Part shown: piece after piece, positions 53,848 through 62,860 of the stretch
How positions within the stretch are numbered: position 1 is the stretch's first letter
Layout of the letters: each line of letters opens with the position of its first letter
DNA from: Mariniphaga sp041686935
Lineage (GTDB): Bacteria > Bacteroidota > Bacteroidia > Bacteroidales > Prolixibacteraceae
Length of the DNA stretch: 64,000 nt
Assembly: GCA_041686935.1 (NCBI GenBank)
Contig: JAWLCW010000016.1
Location: 1-64,000 of the forward strand
Direction: 5' to 3'
The notes under the pieces: model-generated
Databases searched by the model: none
What the model saw: the letters and a program-made list of their open reading frames with translations, nothing else
Told to the model about the DNA's origin: nothing
Made by a program: the position numbers and the translations under genes

Positions 53848-55269
53848 ATGGTTAAACAGGTTCTTTCGGCTTTTTTTATTTTGATTTTTTCCTGGACTTC
53901 GTTTGCCACCAAAATTGAAGGCAAAAACAAGGAATATGCAGGCAAAAAGCTTGAATTTTTCCGATTTGCCGATCCGGTAACCCAGGAGAAAATCTATGTT
54001 TTTACGCTTGAACCCGACCAGGATGGAAATTTTTCCGCTGAGGTAAAAGTAAACCAAACCACATTTGTATTCAGTGATTTTGGTATTTACCGGGGCATGC
54101 TCTTTCTGGAACCGGGAAAGACTTTTGAACTGCTTTTTCCACCCTGGCGCGAAAAATCGTTTACGGACAGTAAAAATCCTTATTTCAACCCGGTAGAGTT
54201 TTGGGTCGCATCAAAGGAAGGCAACCAGTTAAACGATCACATTTCAAATTTTGATGCCTGGTTAAATCAACTTTCCGACAGGTTTTTTGACAAGCTTTAC
54301 TTTAACCAGTCAAAAAGTGCGTTCGATTCGATTAGCCATATTCTGGAAAACCATTTTGGAGGGCAAAAAAATCCAACATTTAATTGGCATAAAAAACTGA
54401 AATTAAAAGCGCTGGAAGCCGATGCATTCAGGTTAACACCCGAAAAAGTTTCGGAAGATTTATCGGCAACCGGACGTGAATTTTGGAACCATCCGGCTTT
54501 TATCGGGTTGTTTGAAAAAACGTTTACCAATAAACTCAACTTTGAAGTACGTTCAACAACCGGAACAGAAATCCGTCAGGCCATTTCTGCCGGAAATATA
54601 TCATTCCTCAGAAATATGCTGAAAGAAAAATATAAAATTACCGGTTCAATTGCCGACCTCGCTCTTTTGAAAATGCTGCACGACGCATACTATTCCGGTG
54701 ATTTTTCGCAAACAGATATTCTGGCTATGGTAAGTTCGCCGCAATTAACAGTCCATTCAGACCCAACCATTCAAAATACGGTTAAAAACGTTCAGAGGAA
54801 ACTGGAATTTCTGCGAAAAGGAAGCAATGCGCCGGCTATTTGTCTGAGAAATACCGACGGCCACCGGGTTTGCACCAATGAAACATCTGCAGGAAAAGAA
54901 AAATTCAAATACCTGATTTTTGCAGACACCGAAATGATTGTTTGCCGGGAACACCTGAAATACCTTACCCGAACAGAAGAACAATTTCAAAAACATCTCG
55001 AAATAATTGTTGTTTTGCGAAAAACCGACCTCATAGAAATGAAAATATTTTTGGACAAGGAAAACATTCCGGGCATTCATTTGGTGGACGAAAAAGGCGA
55101 ATTCATTGAAAAGTACAAGGTGAAATCGTTTCCCACCTGTTTTTTGCTGAATGAAAATCATGAAGTGGTTTTTCAGCAGGCACTGGCGCCACTCGACGGA
55201 TTTGAGCAGCAGTTTGGCACTTTTCTGAGGCAGGAACTTTTCGAGCGGCAGCGAAATCAACCGCGGTAA
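53848..55269 (+). CDS. Secreted protein with thioredoxin-like C-terminal domain
   Basis: 473 aa with a signal ending TSFAT. Residues about 20-120 read as a beta-rich N-terminal domain (FSAEVKVNQTTFVFSDFGI), then a long helical middle, then from about residue 330 a thioredoxin-like fold (LIFADTEMIVCREHLKYL, GEFIEKYKVKSFPTCFLLN). The usual CxxC is absent from the position after the first strand; only single cysteines remain, so it is probably not a standard thiol-disulfide reductase. Architecture otherwise resembles the TlpA-like proteins of this phylum. Its stop overlaps the convergent NUDIX gene by 13 bases. Confidence 0.72.
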   Translation: MVKQVLSAFFILIFSWTSFATKIEGKNKEYAGKKLEFFRFADPVTQEKIYVFTLEPDQDGNFSAEVKVNQTTFVFSDFGIYRGMLFLEPGKTFELLFPPWREKSFTDSKNPYFNPVEFWVASKEGNQLNDHISNFDAWLNQLSDRFFDKLYFNQSKSAFDSISHILENHFGGQKNPTFNWHKKLKLKALEADAFRLTPEKVSEDLSATGREFWNHPAFIGLFEKTFTNKLNFEVRSTTGTEIRQAISAGNISFLRNMLKEKYKITGSIADLALLKMLHDAYYSGDFSQTDILAMVSSPQLTVHSDPTIQNTVKNVQRKLEFLRKGSNAPAICLRNTDGHRVCTNETSAGKEKFKYLIFADTEMIVCREHLKYLTRTEEQFQKHLEIIVVLRKTDLIEMKIFLDKENIPGIHLVDEKGEFIEKYKVKSFPTCFLLNENHEVVFQQALAPLDGFEQQFGTFLRQELFERQRNQPR

Positions 55270-55886
55270 AGCAAAATAATCTGTTTCAAATTCTCATAAG
55301 TGTTTGCCAGCACTTCGTCCAGCTCATTTTTACGAAACCATTTTACTTCAGTAATTCCTTCCTCGACTTGAGGGACAATCTCGCCAGTTCCATCGTAAAT
55401 CATTTCAAACCAATACGTTTCTTTGAATATCCATTGCCCTTTTGTTTTTGAATAAGGCGACTTGTAAATATGAAAGGTTGACAGCAGTTGTTTTTCAATT
55501 CGCTGGCCGGAAATGCCACATTCTTCTGAAACCTCACGCAGTGCTGCCTCCCGTGGCGATTCGCCTTTATCTATTTTTCCCTTGGGCAAATCCCATTTTT
55601 CATTTCGAAAAATAAACAGCAAGCGGTCTTCCGATTTTACCACGCCACCGGAAGCCGGAACTTCAAGAAAAACAGACCGGAAAAGTTGAAAAAAATGGAC
55701 TGGATTCGGATGAACCAGTGTAACTTTCTCTGAATTTTTGGTAACAAAATCACCAAACCAGTTTTGAATGTCATCCGCACCGGCATGTTCTTCAAATTTT
55801 ACCACGAGGTTATTTTTTTTGTCATTCACGGAACCGCCAATTTCAATCAACCGGTCATTCAGAAAAACTTTATACATTTGTTTCAT
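55257..55886 (-). CDS. NUDIX hydrolase
   Basis: 209 aa. The NUDIX box is complete: GKIDKGESPREAALREVSEECGI (shown here only in part, GKIDKGESPREAAL then REVSEECG). The catalytic domain is the C-terminal half (about 70-200); the first ~65 residues are a separate region (MYKVFLNDRLIEIGGSVND). It hydrolyses a nucleoside diphosphate linked to another moiety; the substrate cannot be read. Divergent from pyrE with 35 bases between start codons. Confidence 0.9.
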   Translation of the reverse strand: MKQMYKVFLNDRLIEIGGSVNDKKNNLVVKFEEHAGADDIQNWFGDFVTKNSEKVTLVHPNPVHFFQLFRSVFLEVPASGGVVKSEDRLLFIFRNEKWDLPKGKIDKGESPREAALREVSEECGISGQRIEKQLLSTFHIYKSPYSKTKGQWIFKETYWFEMIYDGTGEIVPQVEEGITEVKWFRKNELDEVLANTYENLKQIILLYRG

Positions 55887-55921
55887 CGTAAAAATTTACA
55901 TCGTTTTAAATACGTCAAATT

Positions 55922-56557
55922 ATGGAACAAACACAAATTGAAGTTACAAAAAAACTGCTCGAAATTGATACCATCAAAGTTCAGCCTTTAAGTCCGTTCA
56001 CCTGGGCTTCGGGCTGGAAATCGCCCATATACTGCGACAACCGTAAAATTTTGTCGTTTCCCGAAACCCGTTCGCTTATCCGCGACAAATTTGTGGAAAT
56101 TATTCAAAAAAAATACCCTCAGGCCGAAGTAATTGCCGGGGTTGCCACAGGAGCCATTGCACACGGGGTTTTGGTAGCCGACAAACTGGGCTTGCCATTT
56201 ATCTATATTCGCTCGAAACCAAAAGGTCACGGACTGGAAAACCTGATTGAAGGTGATCTGAAACCGGGGCAAAAAGTGGTGGTAATTGAAGATTTGGTTT
56301 CAACCGGAGAAAGCAGTCTGAAAGCGGCCGAAGCAGTAAATAATTTTGGTGGCGAAGTAATTGGTATGCTTTCTATTTTCACTTATAATTTTGATGTGGC
56401 CAAAGAAAAATTCAAAAAAGCAAACATTGAACTGACTTCACTCAGCCGCTACCAGGTGTTGATTGACACGGCACTGGCAGAAGGCGAAATAAGCAAAGAC
56501 CAGGTAGAAACCTTAATGGAGTGGCGCGAAGATCCGGCAAACTGGGGGAAAAAATAA
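55922..56557 (+). CDS. pyrE: Orotate phosphoribosyltransferase
   Basis: 211 aa. Makes orotidine monophosphate from orotate and PRPP in pyrimidine synthesis. The PRPP-binding loop reads VVVIEDLVSTGESSLKAAEA, and VIAGVATGAIAHGVLVADK and YIRSKPKGHG are the flexible-loop region with the catalytic Lys. Intact and of normal length. It lies 4 bases before the SRPBCC gene. Confidence 0.96.
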   Translation: MEQTQIEVTKKLLEIDTIKVQPLSPFTWASGWKSPIYCDNRKILSFPETRSLIRDKFVEIIQKKYPQAEVIAGVATGAIAHGVLVADKLGLPFIYIRSKPKGHGLENLIEGDLKPGQKVVVIEDLVSTGESSLKAAEAVNNFGGEVIGMLSIFTYNFDVAKEKFKKANIELTSLSRYQVLIDTALAEGEISKDQVETLMEWREDPANWGKK

Positions 56558-56561
56558 TTCT

Positions 56562-57011
56562 ATGGCAATCAACAAATACATTAGCGACGTAAAACTCATC
56601 GAACACAACCAACAAATTGTTTTCGATTACCTTTCCAATTTCGAAAACCTTTCGGAATACCTGAATTCAGGTTTGATTGAAAAAATTACAAAACAAATTC
56701 CGCAGGTAAAAATCAGTGATTTCGAGTCGGATCGCGATTCCTGCCGGTTCAATATAACCGGTATGGGACTTGCACAAATCAGGATTGTGAACCGTGAGCC
56801 TTACAAAACCATAAAAGTGGAAAGTTCCGGTGGATTGCCACTGAGTATTACCTTTTGGATTCAGTTGCTGCCCGCTTCTTCCTTTCAAACCAAAATGCGG
56901 TTAACTTTACATGCCGACCTGAACATGATGATGAAAATGGTAGTGGGTAACAAGCTGGAAGAAGGCATTAACCAATTGGCAGAAACCCTGAAAAATCTGC
57001 CATACAAATAA
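56562..57011 (+). CDS. SRPBCC-superfamily ligand-binding protein
   Basis: 149 aa. The beginning SDVKLIEHNQQIVFDYLSNF and the following ENLSEYL show the helix-grip start of START/SRPBCC proteins (an 'I..s...VF.yl.d..nl...' pattern), with a long C-terminal helix at the end (NKLEEGINQLAETLKNL). These bind small hydrophobic ligands or act as cyclase-like enzymes; the ligand is unknown. Co-directional and close to pyrE, so probably in the same transcript. Confidence 0.8.
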   Translation: MAINKYISDVKLIEHNQQIVFDYLSNFENLSEYLNSGLIEKITKQIPQVKISDFESDRDSCRFNITGMGLAQIRIVNREPYKTIKVESSGGLPLSITFWIQLLPASSFQTKMRLTLHADLNMMMKMVVGNKLEEGINQLAETLKNLPYK

Positions 57012-57036
57012 TTTTCAGGAAAGAGTTTTTTCACTG

Positions 57037-57780
57037 TCAGATTACAAATTCGATCTCTTTAAACATATATGAAGATTGATTACCTGAACGTTCCTCCAGT
57101 ATCAGTTGTCCATATTCGCCCGTTCCCACTATTCGTGCCTCAAAACGTGATTCATCCTTCTGGAAAACAGCCCATTCATTCATCCTGAACAGATTTTCGT
57201 GATAAGCTGTATCGATTTCGGAAATGTTCCTTTTTTCCAGTTTTTGGTACCATTTCATAAAGATATCCCGGAGTTGAATTGCCGTTTCTGCTATTTCGAA
57301 ATCACTGCCTGTCAGCAACTTCAGCGAAACCGGATTGGGCAATTCCGAAGAAAATATTTCCTGGTTCAGGTTTAGTCCAACGCCTGCTACTGCCGAATGA
57401 AATTGATTTCCCAGAACAGAGGTTTCGATAAGAATGCCTGCAATTTTCTTATTCGACACATAAATATCGTTGGGCCACTTAATTGTAATTTTCCGGGTGT
57501 GTTCTCTGAGCAAATCAACAATGGCCAGGCTTGTAATTTTCGATAAATAAAACTGCCTGCCGGGTGGTAAAAATTTGGGAAACAAAATGATACTGGCCAG
57601 CAAATTTTTCCCGGGCGCACTTTCCCAGGTGTTACCACGCTGGCCTCTCCCACTTTTCTGATAATATGACAGGACAACACTGCCATTCGCCACCTCGCCT
57701 TCTGAAATTAACCGGTTGGCATAATTGTTGGTCGATTCAGTTTCCTCTAAAACGATAAGATTTTTATTTTCAGCCTGCAT
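57037..57780 (-). CDS. birA: Biotin--[acetyl-CoA-carboxylase] ligase
   Basis: 247 aa. Attaches biotin to carboxyl-carrier proteins. The ligase motifs are LEETESTNNYANRLI, SGRGQRGNTWESAPGKNLLASI, KWPNDIYVSNKKIAGILIE and GVGLNLNQ. There is no N-terminal winged-helix domain, so this is the non-repressor type. A short C-terminal SH3-like domain is present (FEARIVGTGEYGQLIL). Confidence 0.95.
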   Translation of the reverse strand: MQAENKNLIVLEETESTNNYANRLISEGEVANGSVVLSYYQKSGRGQRGNTWESAPGKNLLASIILFPKFLPPGRQFYLSKITSLAIVDLLREHTRKITIKWPNDIYVSNKKIAGILIETSVLGNQFHSAVAGVGLNLNQEIFSSELPNPVSLKLLTGSDFEIAETAIQLRDIFMKWYQKLEKRNISEIDTAYHENLFRMNEWAVFQKDESRFEARIVGTGEYGQLILEERSGNQSSYMFKEIEFVI

Positions 57781-57910
57781 TTTTAATTGAATTTGAAACT
57801 TTGTTTCATTTTTTTGGTTTACTAAAGCACAAAATTGGATATTTTTTTAATTCTGGCTGCATTTCAGATTGTAAATGAGAAATTCAAAAAAAGAAGTTTG
57901 ACAAAAAGTA

Positions 57911-57918
57911 TATCTTTG
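57911..57918 (+). promoter_or_regulatory. Possible -7 promoter box for rsfS-ftsH
   Basis: TATCTTTG matches the TAnnTTTG consensus 26 bases before the rsfS ATG. TTTG lies upstream at 57897-57900, but the 10-base gap to it is shorter than the usual 19-21, so only the -7 element is proposed. Confidence 0.45.
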
Positions 57919-57936
57919 TAGGGTTAAAAGTTATAT

Positions 57937-58308
57937 ATGAATAAAAACACAGAAGTTACAGAAAAATTAAAAGAATCAATCCTTGAAGGAATAAGAAAAA
58001 TAAAGGGAAAAGAAATATTAATAATAGATTTAAATTCAATTAATTATACAGAGTGTGGCTATTTTATTATTTGTCACGGAACATCTTCCACACAGGTAAG
58101 TTCAATTGCACAGTCGGTTGAAGAAACCGTAGAAAAAGAAACAGGAGAAAAAGCCTGGCATGTTGAGGGATACAGAAATGCAATATGGGTTTTGCTCGAT
58201 TTTGGTGAAATTGTGGTTCACGTTTTTCATGAGCATGCCCGGAACTTTTACAATCTGGAAGGGCTTTGGGCCGATGCAAAAATAATTAAAGCAGAATCGG
58301 ATATTTAG
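57937..58308 (+). CDS. rsfS: Ribosome silencing factor RsfS
   Basis: 123 aa. RsfS binds ribosomal protein uL14 and blocks subunit joining when nutrients are low. The family pattern is clear: KGKEILIIDLNSINYTECGY, CHGTSSTQVSSIAQSVEE, KAWHVEGYRNAIWVLLDFGE, and EIVVHVFHEHARNFYNLEGL. First gene of a run that continues, after 9 bases, with ftsH. Confidence 0.96.
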   Translation: MNKNTEVTEKLKESILEGIRKIKGKEILIIDLNSINYTECGYFIICHGTSSTQVSSIAQSVEETVEKETGEKAWHVEGYRNAIWVLLDFGEIVVHVFHEHARNFYNLEGLWADAKIIKAESDI

Positions 58309-58317
58309 AAACAAATT

Positions 58318-60399
58318 ATGGCAGAAAACAACAAAAATAATAATCAGGCACCGCCGCCCCCCAAACCGGGAAAACCGTTTATGGGGAATAGCAGCAAGAG
58401 CGACAAAAAAAATCCAAAAGGACCCAAATTCAATGCCTATTGGGTATATGGTCTTATTGCTGTTATTTTTATTGGCGTTCAGTATTACCTGAGCTCCAGC
58501 AGCGGACCAGTTGAAACAAACTGGAGCGAGGTAAGATCAACAATGCTGGCCAGCAATGACATTGAGCGTATTGTTGTTGTAAACGAAAAAAAGGCCAACA
58601 TTTACATCAAAAAGAACAGCCTTCAGAAATACGAACAACAGTTTACCGGCCAGTTCGCAAAGCCGGCAGAAGAGGGACCGCATTTTACCTTTACTATTGG
58701 TTCGGTTGAAACCTTCGAACGTAACCTTCGCGAAGCGCAGGAAGGCTCAACCGAAGAGATTTTACCGGAATACCGTGAGGAACGAAACTGGGCCGGGGAA
58801 ATCCTCTGGACAATTGGTCCGTTCGCTCTTATTATTTTGCTTTGGCTTTGGATATTCAGAAGAATGAGCCGTGGAGCAGGCGGAGGAGCAGGTGGAATTT
58901 TTAATGTGGGAAAATCACAGGCCAAAGTTTTTGACAAAGACCAAAAAGTAACCACAACCTTTAAAGATGTGGCCGGGCTTGCAGAAGCCAAACAGGAAAT
59001 AGAAGAAATTGTGGAATTTCTGAAAAACCCGGCAAAATTCACCAAATTAGGTGGAAAAATCCCCAAAGGAGCCCTGCTGGTGGGCCCACCCGGTACAGGT
59101 AAAACATTGCTTGCACGTGCAGTAGCCGGCGAAGCAAGTGTTCCGTTTTTCTCTATGTCGGGTTCCGATTTTGTGGAAATGTTTGTGGGTGTTGGCGCCT
59201 CGCGCGTTCGAGATTTGTTCAAGCAGGCCAAAGAAAAAGCGCCCTGTATTATTTTTATAGACGAAATTGACGCCATTGGCCGTGCCCGCGGAAAAAATCC
59301 CAATTTCGGTTCGAATGATGAACGGGAAAATACTCTCAACCAGTTGCTAACCGAAATGGATGGATTCGATACCAACAGTGGTGTAATCATTCTTGCTGCC
59401 ACCAACCGTGCCGACATCCTCGACCGCGCTCTGATGCGCGCAGGACGTTTCGACCGCCAGATTCATGTGGAACTGCCAGACCTTGTTGAACGCGGTGAAA
59501 TTTTTAAAGTACATCTGCGCCCGCTCAAACTGGGCGACGATGTTAAAGTGGATTTCCTGGCCAAACAAACGCCCGGGTTTTCCGGCGCCGACATTGCCAA
59601 TGTATGTAACGAATCTGCGCTAATAGCTGCACGCAAAAACAAGGAAGCCGTTACCAAACAGGACTTTCTCGATGCAGTTGACCGGATTATTGGTGGCTTG
59701 GAAAAAAAGAATAAAATCATTTCAAAAGGCGAAAAGAAAACCATTGCTTTTCACGAGGCAGGCCATGCCACCATAAGCTGGCTGTTGGAACATGCACACC
59801 CTCTGGTGAAAGTAACAATCGTTCCGAGAGGTAAAGCATTGGGTGCTGCCTGGTATTTACCCGAAGAGCGATCCATTACAACCAAAGAGCAACTTCTTGA
59901 TGAAATGTGCTCGGCCCTTGGCGGAAGAGCCGCCGAAGAACTGATTTTCGGAAGGGTTTCGTCAGGCGCTCAAAACGACCTTGAAAAAGTTACCAAGCAG
60001 GCTTATGCCATGGTAAGCTATTTTGGCATGAGTGAAAAAGTGGGTAACGTTAGCTACTACGACTCCTCTGGCCAGTCGGATTACTCATTTACAAAACCGT
60101 ACAGCGAAAAAACGGCAGAGCTCATTGACGAAGAAGTGAAAAAGATAATTGACGGGCAATACCAAAGGGCCAAAAAAGTATTGAAAGAAAATACAGAAGG
60201 CCATAAGAAACTGGCAGAACTGCTGTTGGAACGGGAGGTAATATTCAGTGAAGACCTGGAACATATTTTTGGAAAAAGACCCTGGGAAAAAAAGTTGATA
60301 GAAAATGACAACGGCCAGGATAAAACACATAAAAAAGATTCCGGCGAGCCAATGGAAAACAAAGAGGAGAATACAGAAAATCAAACGGTTTCTGCATAA
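58318..60399 (+). CDS. ftsH: ATP-dependent zinc metalloprotease FtsH
   Basis: 693 aa. Membrane-anchored AAA protease that degrades membrane and regulatory proteins. A Pro-rich cytoplasmic start (APPPPKPGKP) precedes two membrane helices (VYGLIAVIFIGVQYYL and ILWTIGPFALIILLWLWIF). The AAA domain has Walker A GPPGTGKT, Walker B IIFIDEIDA and the second region of homology MRAGRFDRQIHV; the protease domain has the zinc motif FHEAGHA. Intact and of usual length. A charged C-terminal tail ends the protein. Confidence 0.98.
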   Translation: MAENNKNNNQAPPPPKPGKPFMGNSSKSDKKNPKGPKFNAYWVYGLIAVIFIGVQYYLSSSSGPVETNWSEVRSTMLASNDIERIVVVNEKKANIYIKKNSLQKYEQQFTGQFAKPAEEGPHFTFTIGSVETFERNLREAQEGSTEEILPEYREERNWAGEILWTIGPFALIILLWLWIFRRMSRGAGGGAGGIFNVGKSQAKVFDKDQKVTTTFKDVAGLAEAKQEIEEIVEFLKNPAKFTKLGGKIPKGALLVGPPGTGKTLLARAVAGEASVPFFSMSGSDFVEMFVGVGASRVRDLFKQAKEKAPCIIFIDEIDAIGRARGKNPNFGSNDERENTLNQLLTEMDGFDTNSGVIILAATNRADILDRALMRAGRFDRQIHVELPDLVERGEIFKVHLRPLKLGDDVKVDFLAKQTPGFSGADIANVCNESALIAARKNKEAVTKQDFLDAVDRIIGGLEKKNKIISKGEKKTIAFHEAGHATISWLLEHAHPLVKVTIVPRGKALGAAWYLPEERSITTKEQLLDEMCSALGGRAAEELIFGRVSSGAQNDLEKVTKQAYAMVSYFGMSEKVGNVSYYDSSGQSDYSFTKPYSEKTAELIDEEVKKIIDGQYQRAKKVLKENTEGHKKLAELLLEREVIFSEDLEHIFGKRPWEKKLIENDNGQDKTHKKDSGEPMENKEENTENQTVSA

Positions 60400-60416
60400 A
60401 TCTGAAAATATTCACT

Positions 60417-60623
60417 ATGGAAAAAGGATGGAAAGATGTGTTTTTAACGGCACACGAATATAAAGCAACCATAGCCAAAGACATCCTCGAGAATGCGGGT
60501 CTAAAGGTTGTTATTATGAATCAGCACGATACGGCTTACAAGTCGTTTGGAGATTTTGTGGTTTACGTTGAAGAAAGTGAAGAGCAGAAAGCACTTGAAC
60601 TGTTAAAAGAACTTAAGCATTGA
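60417..60623 (+). CDS. DUF2007-family protein
   Basis: 68 aa. The pattern DVFLTAHEYKATIAKDILEN, GLKVVIMNQHD and VYVEESEEQKALELLKEL matches the small DUF2007 (putative signal-transducing) family with an alpha/beta ferredoxin-like layout. Cytoplasmic. Its TGA stop overlaps the TTG start of cdsA. Located between ftsH and cdsA. Confidence 0.85.
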   Translation: MEKGWKDVFLTAHEYKATIAKDILENAGLKVVIMNQHDTAYKSFGDFVVYVEESEEQKALELLKELKH

Positions 60624-61447
60624 AAGATTTAAGCAGACGTTCTGTTACCGGGGTGGTGTATGTGATATTAATGCTGGCCGGAGCCGCCTTGCATCCCCTG
60701 TTATTTGCCATCATTTTTGGGAGTTTGCTTTTTCTCACCCAGCTTGAATTTTATCAGTTAGTTGAAACGGCAGGCAGCAGTCCTCGAAAAAATACCGGAT
60801 TGACGCTGGGTGTACTTTTTTTTACCATCTGTTTTGGAATGGTAAACAGCCTGTTACCATCAAAATCTTACCTGCTGTTTATTCCTGCACTCATCTTTAT
60901 TTTTCTGTTCGAAGCTTTTAGTGAAAAATCAGGAATTCTCCAAAACAGTGCTGTAACATTTACCGGCTTTGTTTATGTGGCCATTCCATTTAGCCTCCTC
61001 AACTTTATGGTTCATCCCGGGTATCCCAATTTTCCTGTTTTTAATCCAAAAATTCTTATTGGTGTATTTTTTATAGTTTGGATTTATGATTCCATGGCAT
61101 ACCTGGTTGGTTCAAAATTCGGAAAACATAAAATCCACCAAAAAATCTCACCCAAAAAGTCATGGGAAGGATTAATCGGCGGAACTGTATTTGCCCTGCT
61201 AATGGGAATTCTGAACTCGGTGGTTTTTAAAAATCCTTCTGTTTTTAGCTGGTTAATTATAGCAGCTATTGTTGTGGTTTTTGGTACACTGGGCGATCTT
61301 TTCGAATCTATTATAAAAAGACGCCTGAACGTAAAAGACTCAGGTACGTTATTACCGGGACACGGTGGTTTACTCGACCGTTTCGACAGTTTGCTTTTTG
61401 TTATACCGGTAGTTTATGTTTGGTTATCTTTATCAGGAAATTTATAA
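60620..61447 (+). CDS. cdsA: Phosphatidate cytidylyltransferase
   Basis: 275 aa. Makes CDP-diacylglycerol from phosphatidate and CTP at the inner membrane. The start codon is TTG at 60620, overlapping the upstream stop (TTGA); the resulting N-terminus, KDLSRRSVTGVVYVILML, fits the family start, and no earlier in-frame ATG fits. About seven membrane helices. The CDP-DAG synthase signature is seen as KRRLNVKDSGTLLPGHGG and LLDRFDSL, with KKSWEGLIGG before it. Confidence 0.94.
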   Translation: MKDLSRRSVTGVVYVILMLAGAALHPLLFAIIFGSLLFLTQLEFYQLVETAGSSPRKNTGLTLGVLFFTICFGMVNSLLPSKSYLLFIPALIFIFLFEAFSEKSGILQNSAVTFTGFVYVAIPFSLLNFMVHPGYPNFPVFNPKILIGVFFIVWIYDSMAYLVGSKFGKHKIHQKISPKKSWEGLIGGTVFALLMGILNSVVFKNPSVFSWLIIAAIVVVFGTLGDLFESIIKRRLNVKDSGTLLPGHGGLLDRFDSLLFVIPVVYVWLSLSGNL

Positions 61448-61450
61448 GTT

Positions 61451-62107
61451 ATGCAAATTCATACTGAGGGGAAAAAAATAATTCCGGTGGCCTTTTTCTT
61501 TCTGGCCGTAATAGATGCAATTATCTATTTTACATTACGGGATTACCTTATTTTTTATTTTTTAATGGTGGCTTCTCTTTTTGTGGCCGTATTGGTTGTT
61601 TTCTTTTTCCGGGTTCCCAAACGTGAAATTGAAAAGAATGAAAATCATGTGCTCGCTCCTGCCGACGGTAAAATAGTGGAAATTCTGAAAGTTCACGAAG
61701 GGGAATATTTTAAGGATGAACGCCTGATGGTATCCATTTTCATGTCGGTTTTTAACGTGCATCAAAACCGGGCGCCGGTAGCCGGAGAAGTGGTTTATCA
61801 GCACCATAAACGAGGTGCGTATTATCCTGCCTTTGTAAAAAAATCGTCGGAACTGAATGAACGGTGCTCTACGGTTTTTAAAATGGAAAACGGAATTGAA
61901 ATTATGTCGAGACAAATTGCAGGAACAGTAGCGCAACGAATTATTACCTGCAAAAAGCAAGGTCAAACCACAGAACAGGGAGAAGAGTATGGTTTTATCC
62001 GTTTCGGTTCACGTGTCGATATTTTCCTGCCTGCAGATTCTGTCATTCACGTGCATTTGCAACAGAAATCGGTAGGTGGAAAAACCGTGATTGCTTCATT
62101 TAAATAA
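61451..62107 (+). CDS. psd: Phosphatidylserine decarboxylase (short form)
   Basis: 218 aa. Converts phosphatidylserine to phosphatidylethanolamine. Two N-terminal membrane segments precede the catalytic domain: VLAPADGKIVEI, FMSVFNVHQNRAPVAGEV and the self-cleavage site IRFGSRVDIFLP, where the Ser after Gly becomes the pyruvoyl group. The length matches the short, archaeal-type Psd used by Bacteroidota. Three bases separate it from cdsA. Confidence 0.95.
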   Translation: MQIHTEGKKIIPVAFFFLAVIDAIIYFTLRDYLIFYFLMVASLFVAVLVVFFFRVPKREIEKNENHVLAPADGKIVEILKVHEGEYFKDERLMVSIFMSVFNVHQNRAPVAGEVVYQHHKRGAYYPAFVKKSSELNERCSTVFKMENGIEIMSRQIAGTVAQRIITCKKQGQTTEQGEEYGFIRFGSRVDIFLPADSVIHVHLQQKSVGGKTVIASFK

Positions 62108-62113
62108 TTCGAA

Positions 62114-62860
62114 ATGAACCAGGTGATAAAGCAAATACCCAATTTTATCACTTCGCTGAATCTGGCAGCAGGTTCGCTGGCAGTCATTTTTGCCATTGAC
62201 GGGCACCTTATTTGGGCCGGAATTTTTATTTGCCTTGCCGCGGTTTTCGATTTTCTTGACGGATTTGCCGCCCGCCTTTTAAAAGCTTACTCCGATTTGG
62301 GGAAACAACTCGATTCATTGGCCGACCTGGTTTCATTCGGACTGGCGCCGGCAGCCATTTTATTTACTCTGCTTGAGTTTTCCCTGTTCGAAAAAAACCA
62401 GCCCATCTACCTGATTGCCGCCCGCTGGGACCAGTGGTTAATCCTTTTTTCGGCATTGCTAATGCCTGTTTTTGGCGCAGTGCGGCTGGCACGGTTCAAC
62501 GCCAGACAATCGGATGAGCCATTTTTCTTGGGACTGCCTATTCCCGCAAACGGAATATTCTGGGCAACAATGGGATTAATACTTGAAATGCCAAAATATC
62601 CCGAATTGTTGCAAGTCTTGTTTTCTACCCGAATATTACTTATCCTTGGTTTGTTCACATCCGGAATGATGGTAATAACATTGCCAATGTTCTCATTAAA
62701 AATGAAAAGCGTTAAACTGAAAGATAACTGGTACAGGTATATTTTTCTCCTGATTGTACTTATTCTGCTTGTTACGCTGAATGTTTACGGACTTGCATTG
62801 TCGGTATTAGCCTACATTTTTCTGAATATTGGATTCTATTTGGCCGGAATCAGGTATTAA
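62114..62860 (+). CDS. pssA: CDP-diacylglycerol--serine O-phosphatidyltransferase
   Basis: 248 aa. Makes phosphatidylserine from CDP-diacylglycerol and serine. The CDP-alcohol phosphotransferase motif D-x2-DG-x2-AR-x8-G-x3-D-x3-D reads DFLDGFAARLLKAYSDLGKQ then LDSLAD. About seven membrane helices; SFGLAPA is also typical. Six bases after psd. Together cdsA, psd and pssA supply the whole route from phosphatidate to phosphatidylethanolamine. Its stop overlaps the convergent FemAB-like gene by 4 bases. Confidence 0.95.
   Translation: MNQVIKQIPNFITSLNLAAGSLAVIFAIDGHLIWAGIFICLAAVFDFLDGFAARLLKAYSDLGKQLDSLADLVSFGLAPAAILFTLLEFSLFEKNQPIYLIAARWDQWLILFSALLMPVFGAVRLARFNARQSDEPFFLGLPIPANGIFWATMGLILEMPKYPELLQVLFSTRILLILGLFTSGMMVITLPMFSLKMKSVKLKDNWYRYIFLLIVLILLVTLNVYGLALSVLAYIFLNIGFYLAGIRY

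Noticed and set aside
58623..59417. Minus-strand open frame of 264 codons opposite ftsH
   Set aside because: It is an antisense shadow of the AAA domain of FtsH with a Ser/Pro-rich composition typical of such shadows.
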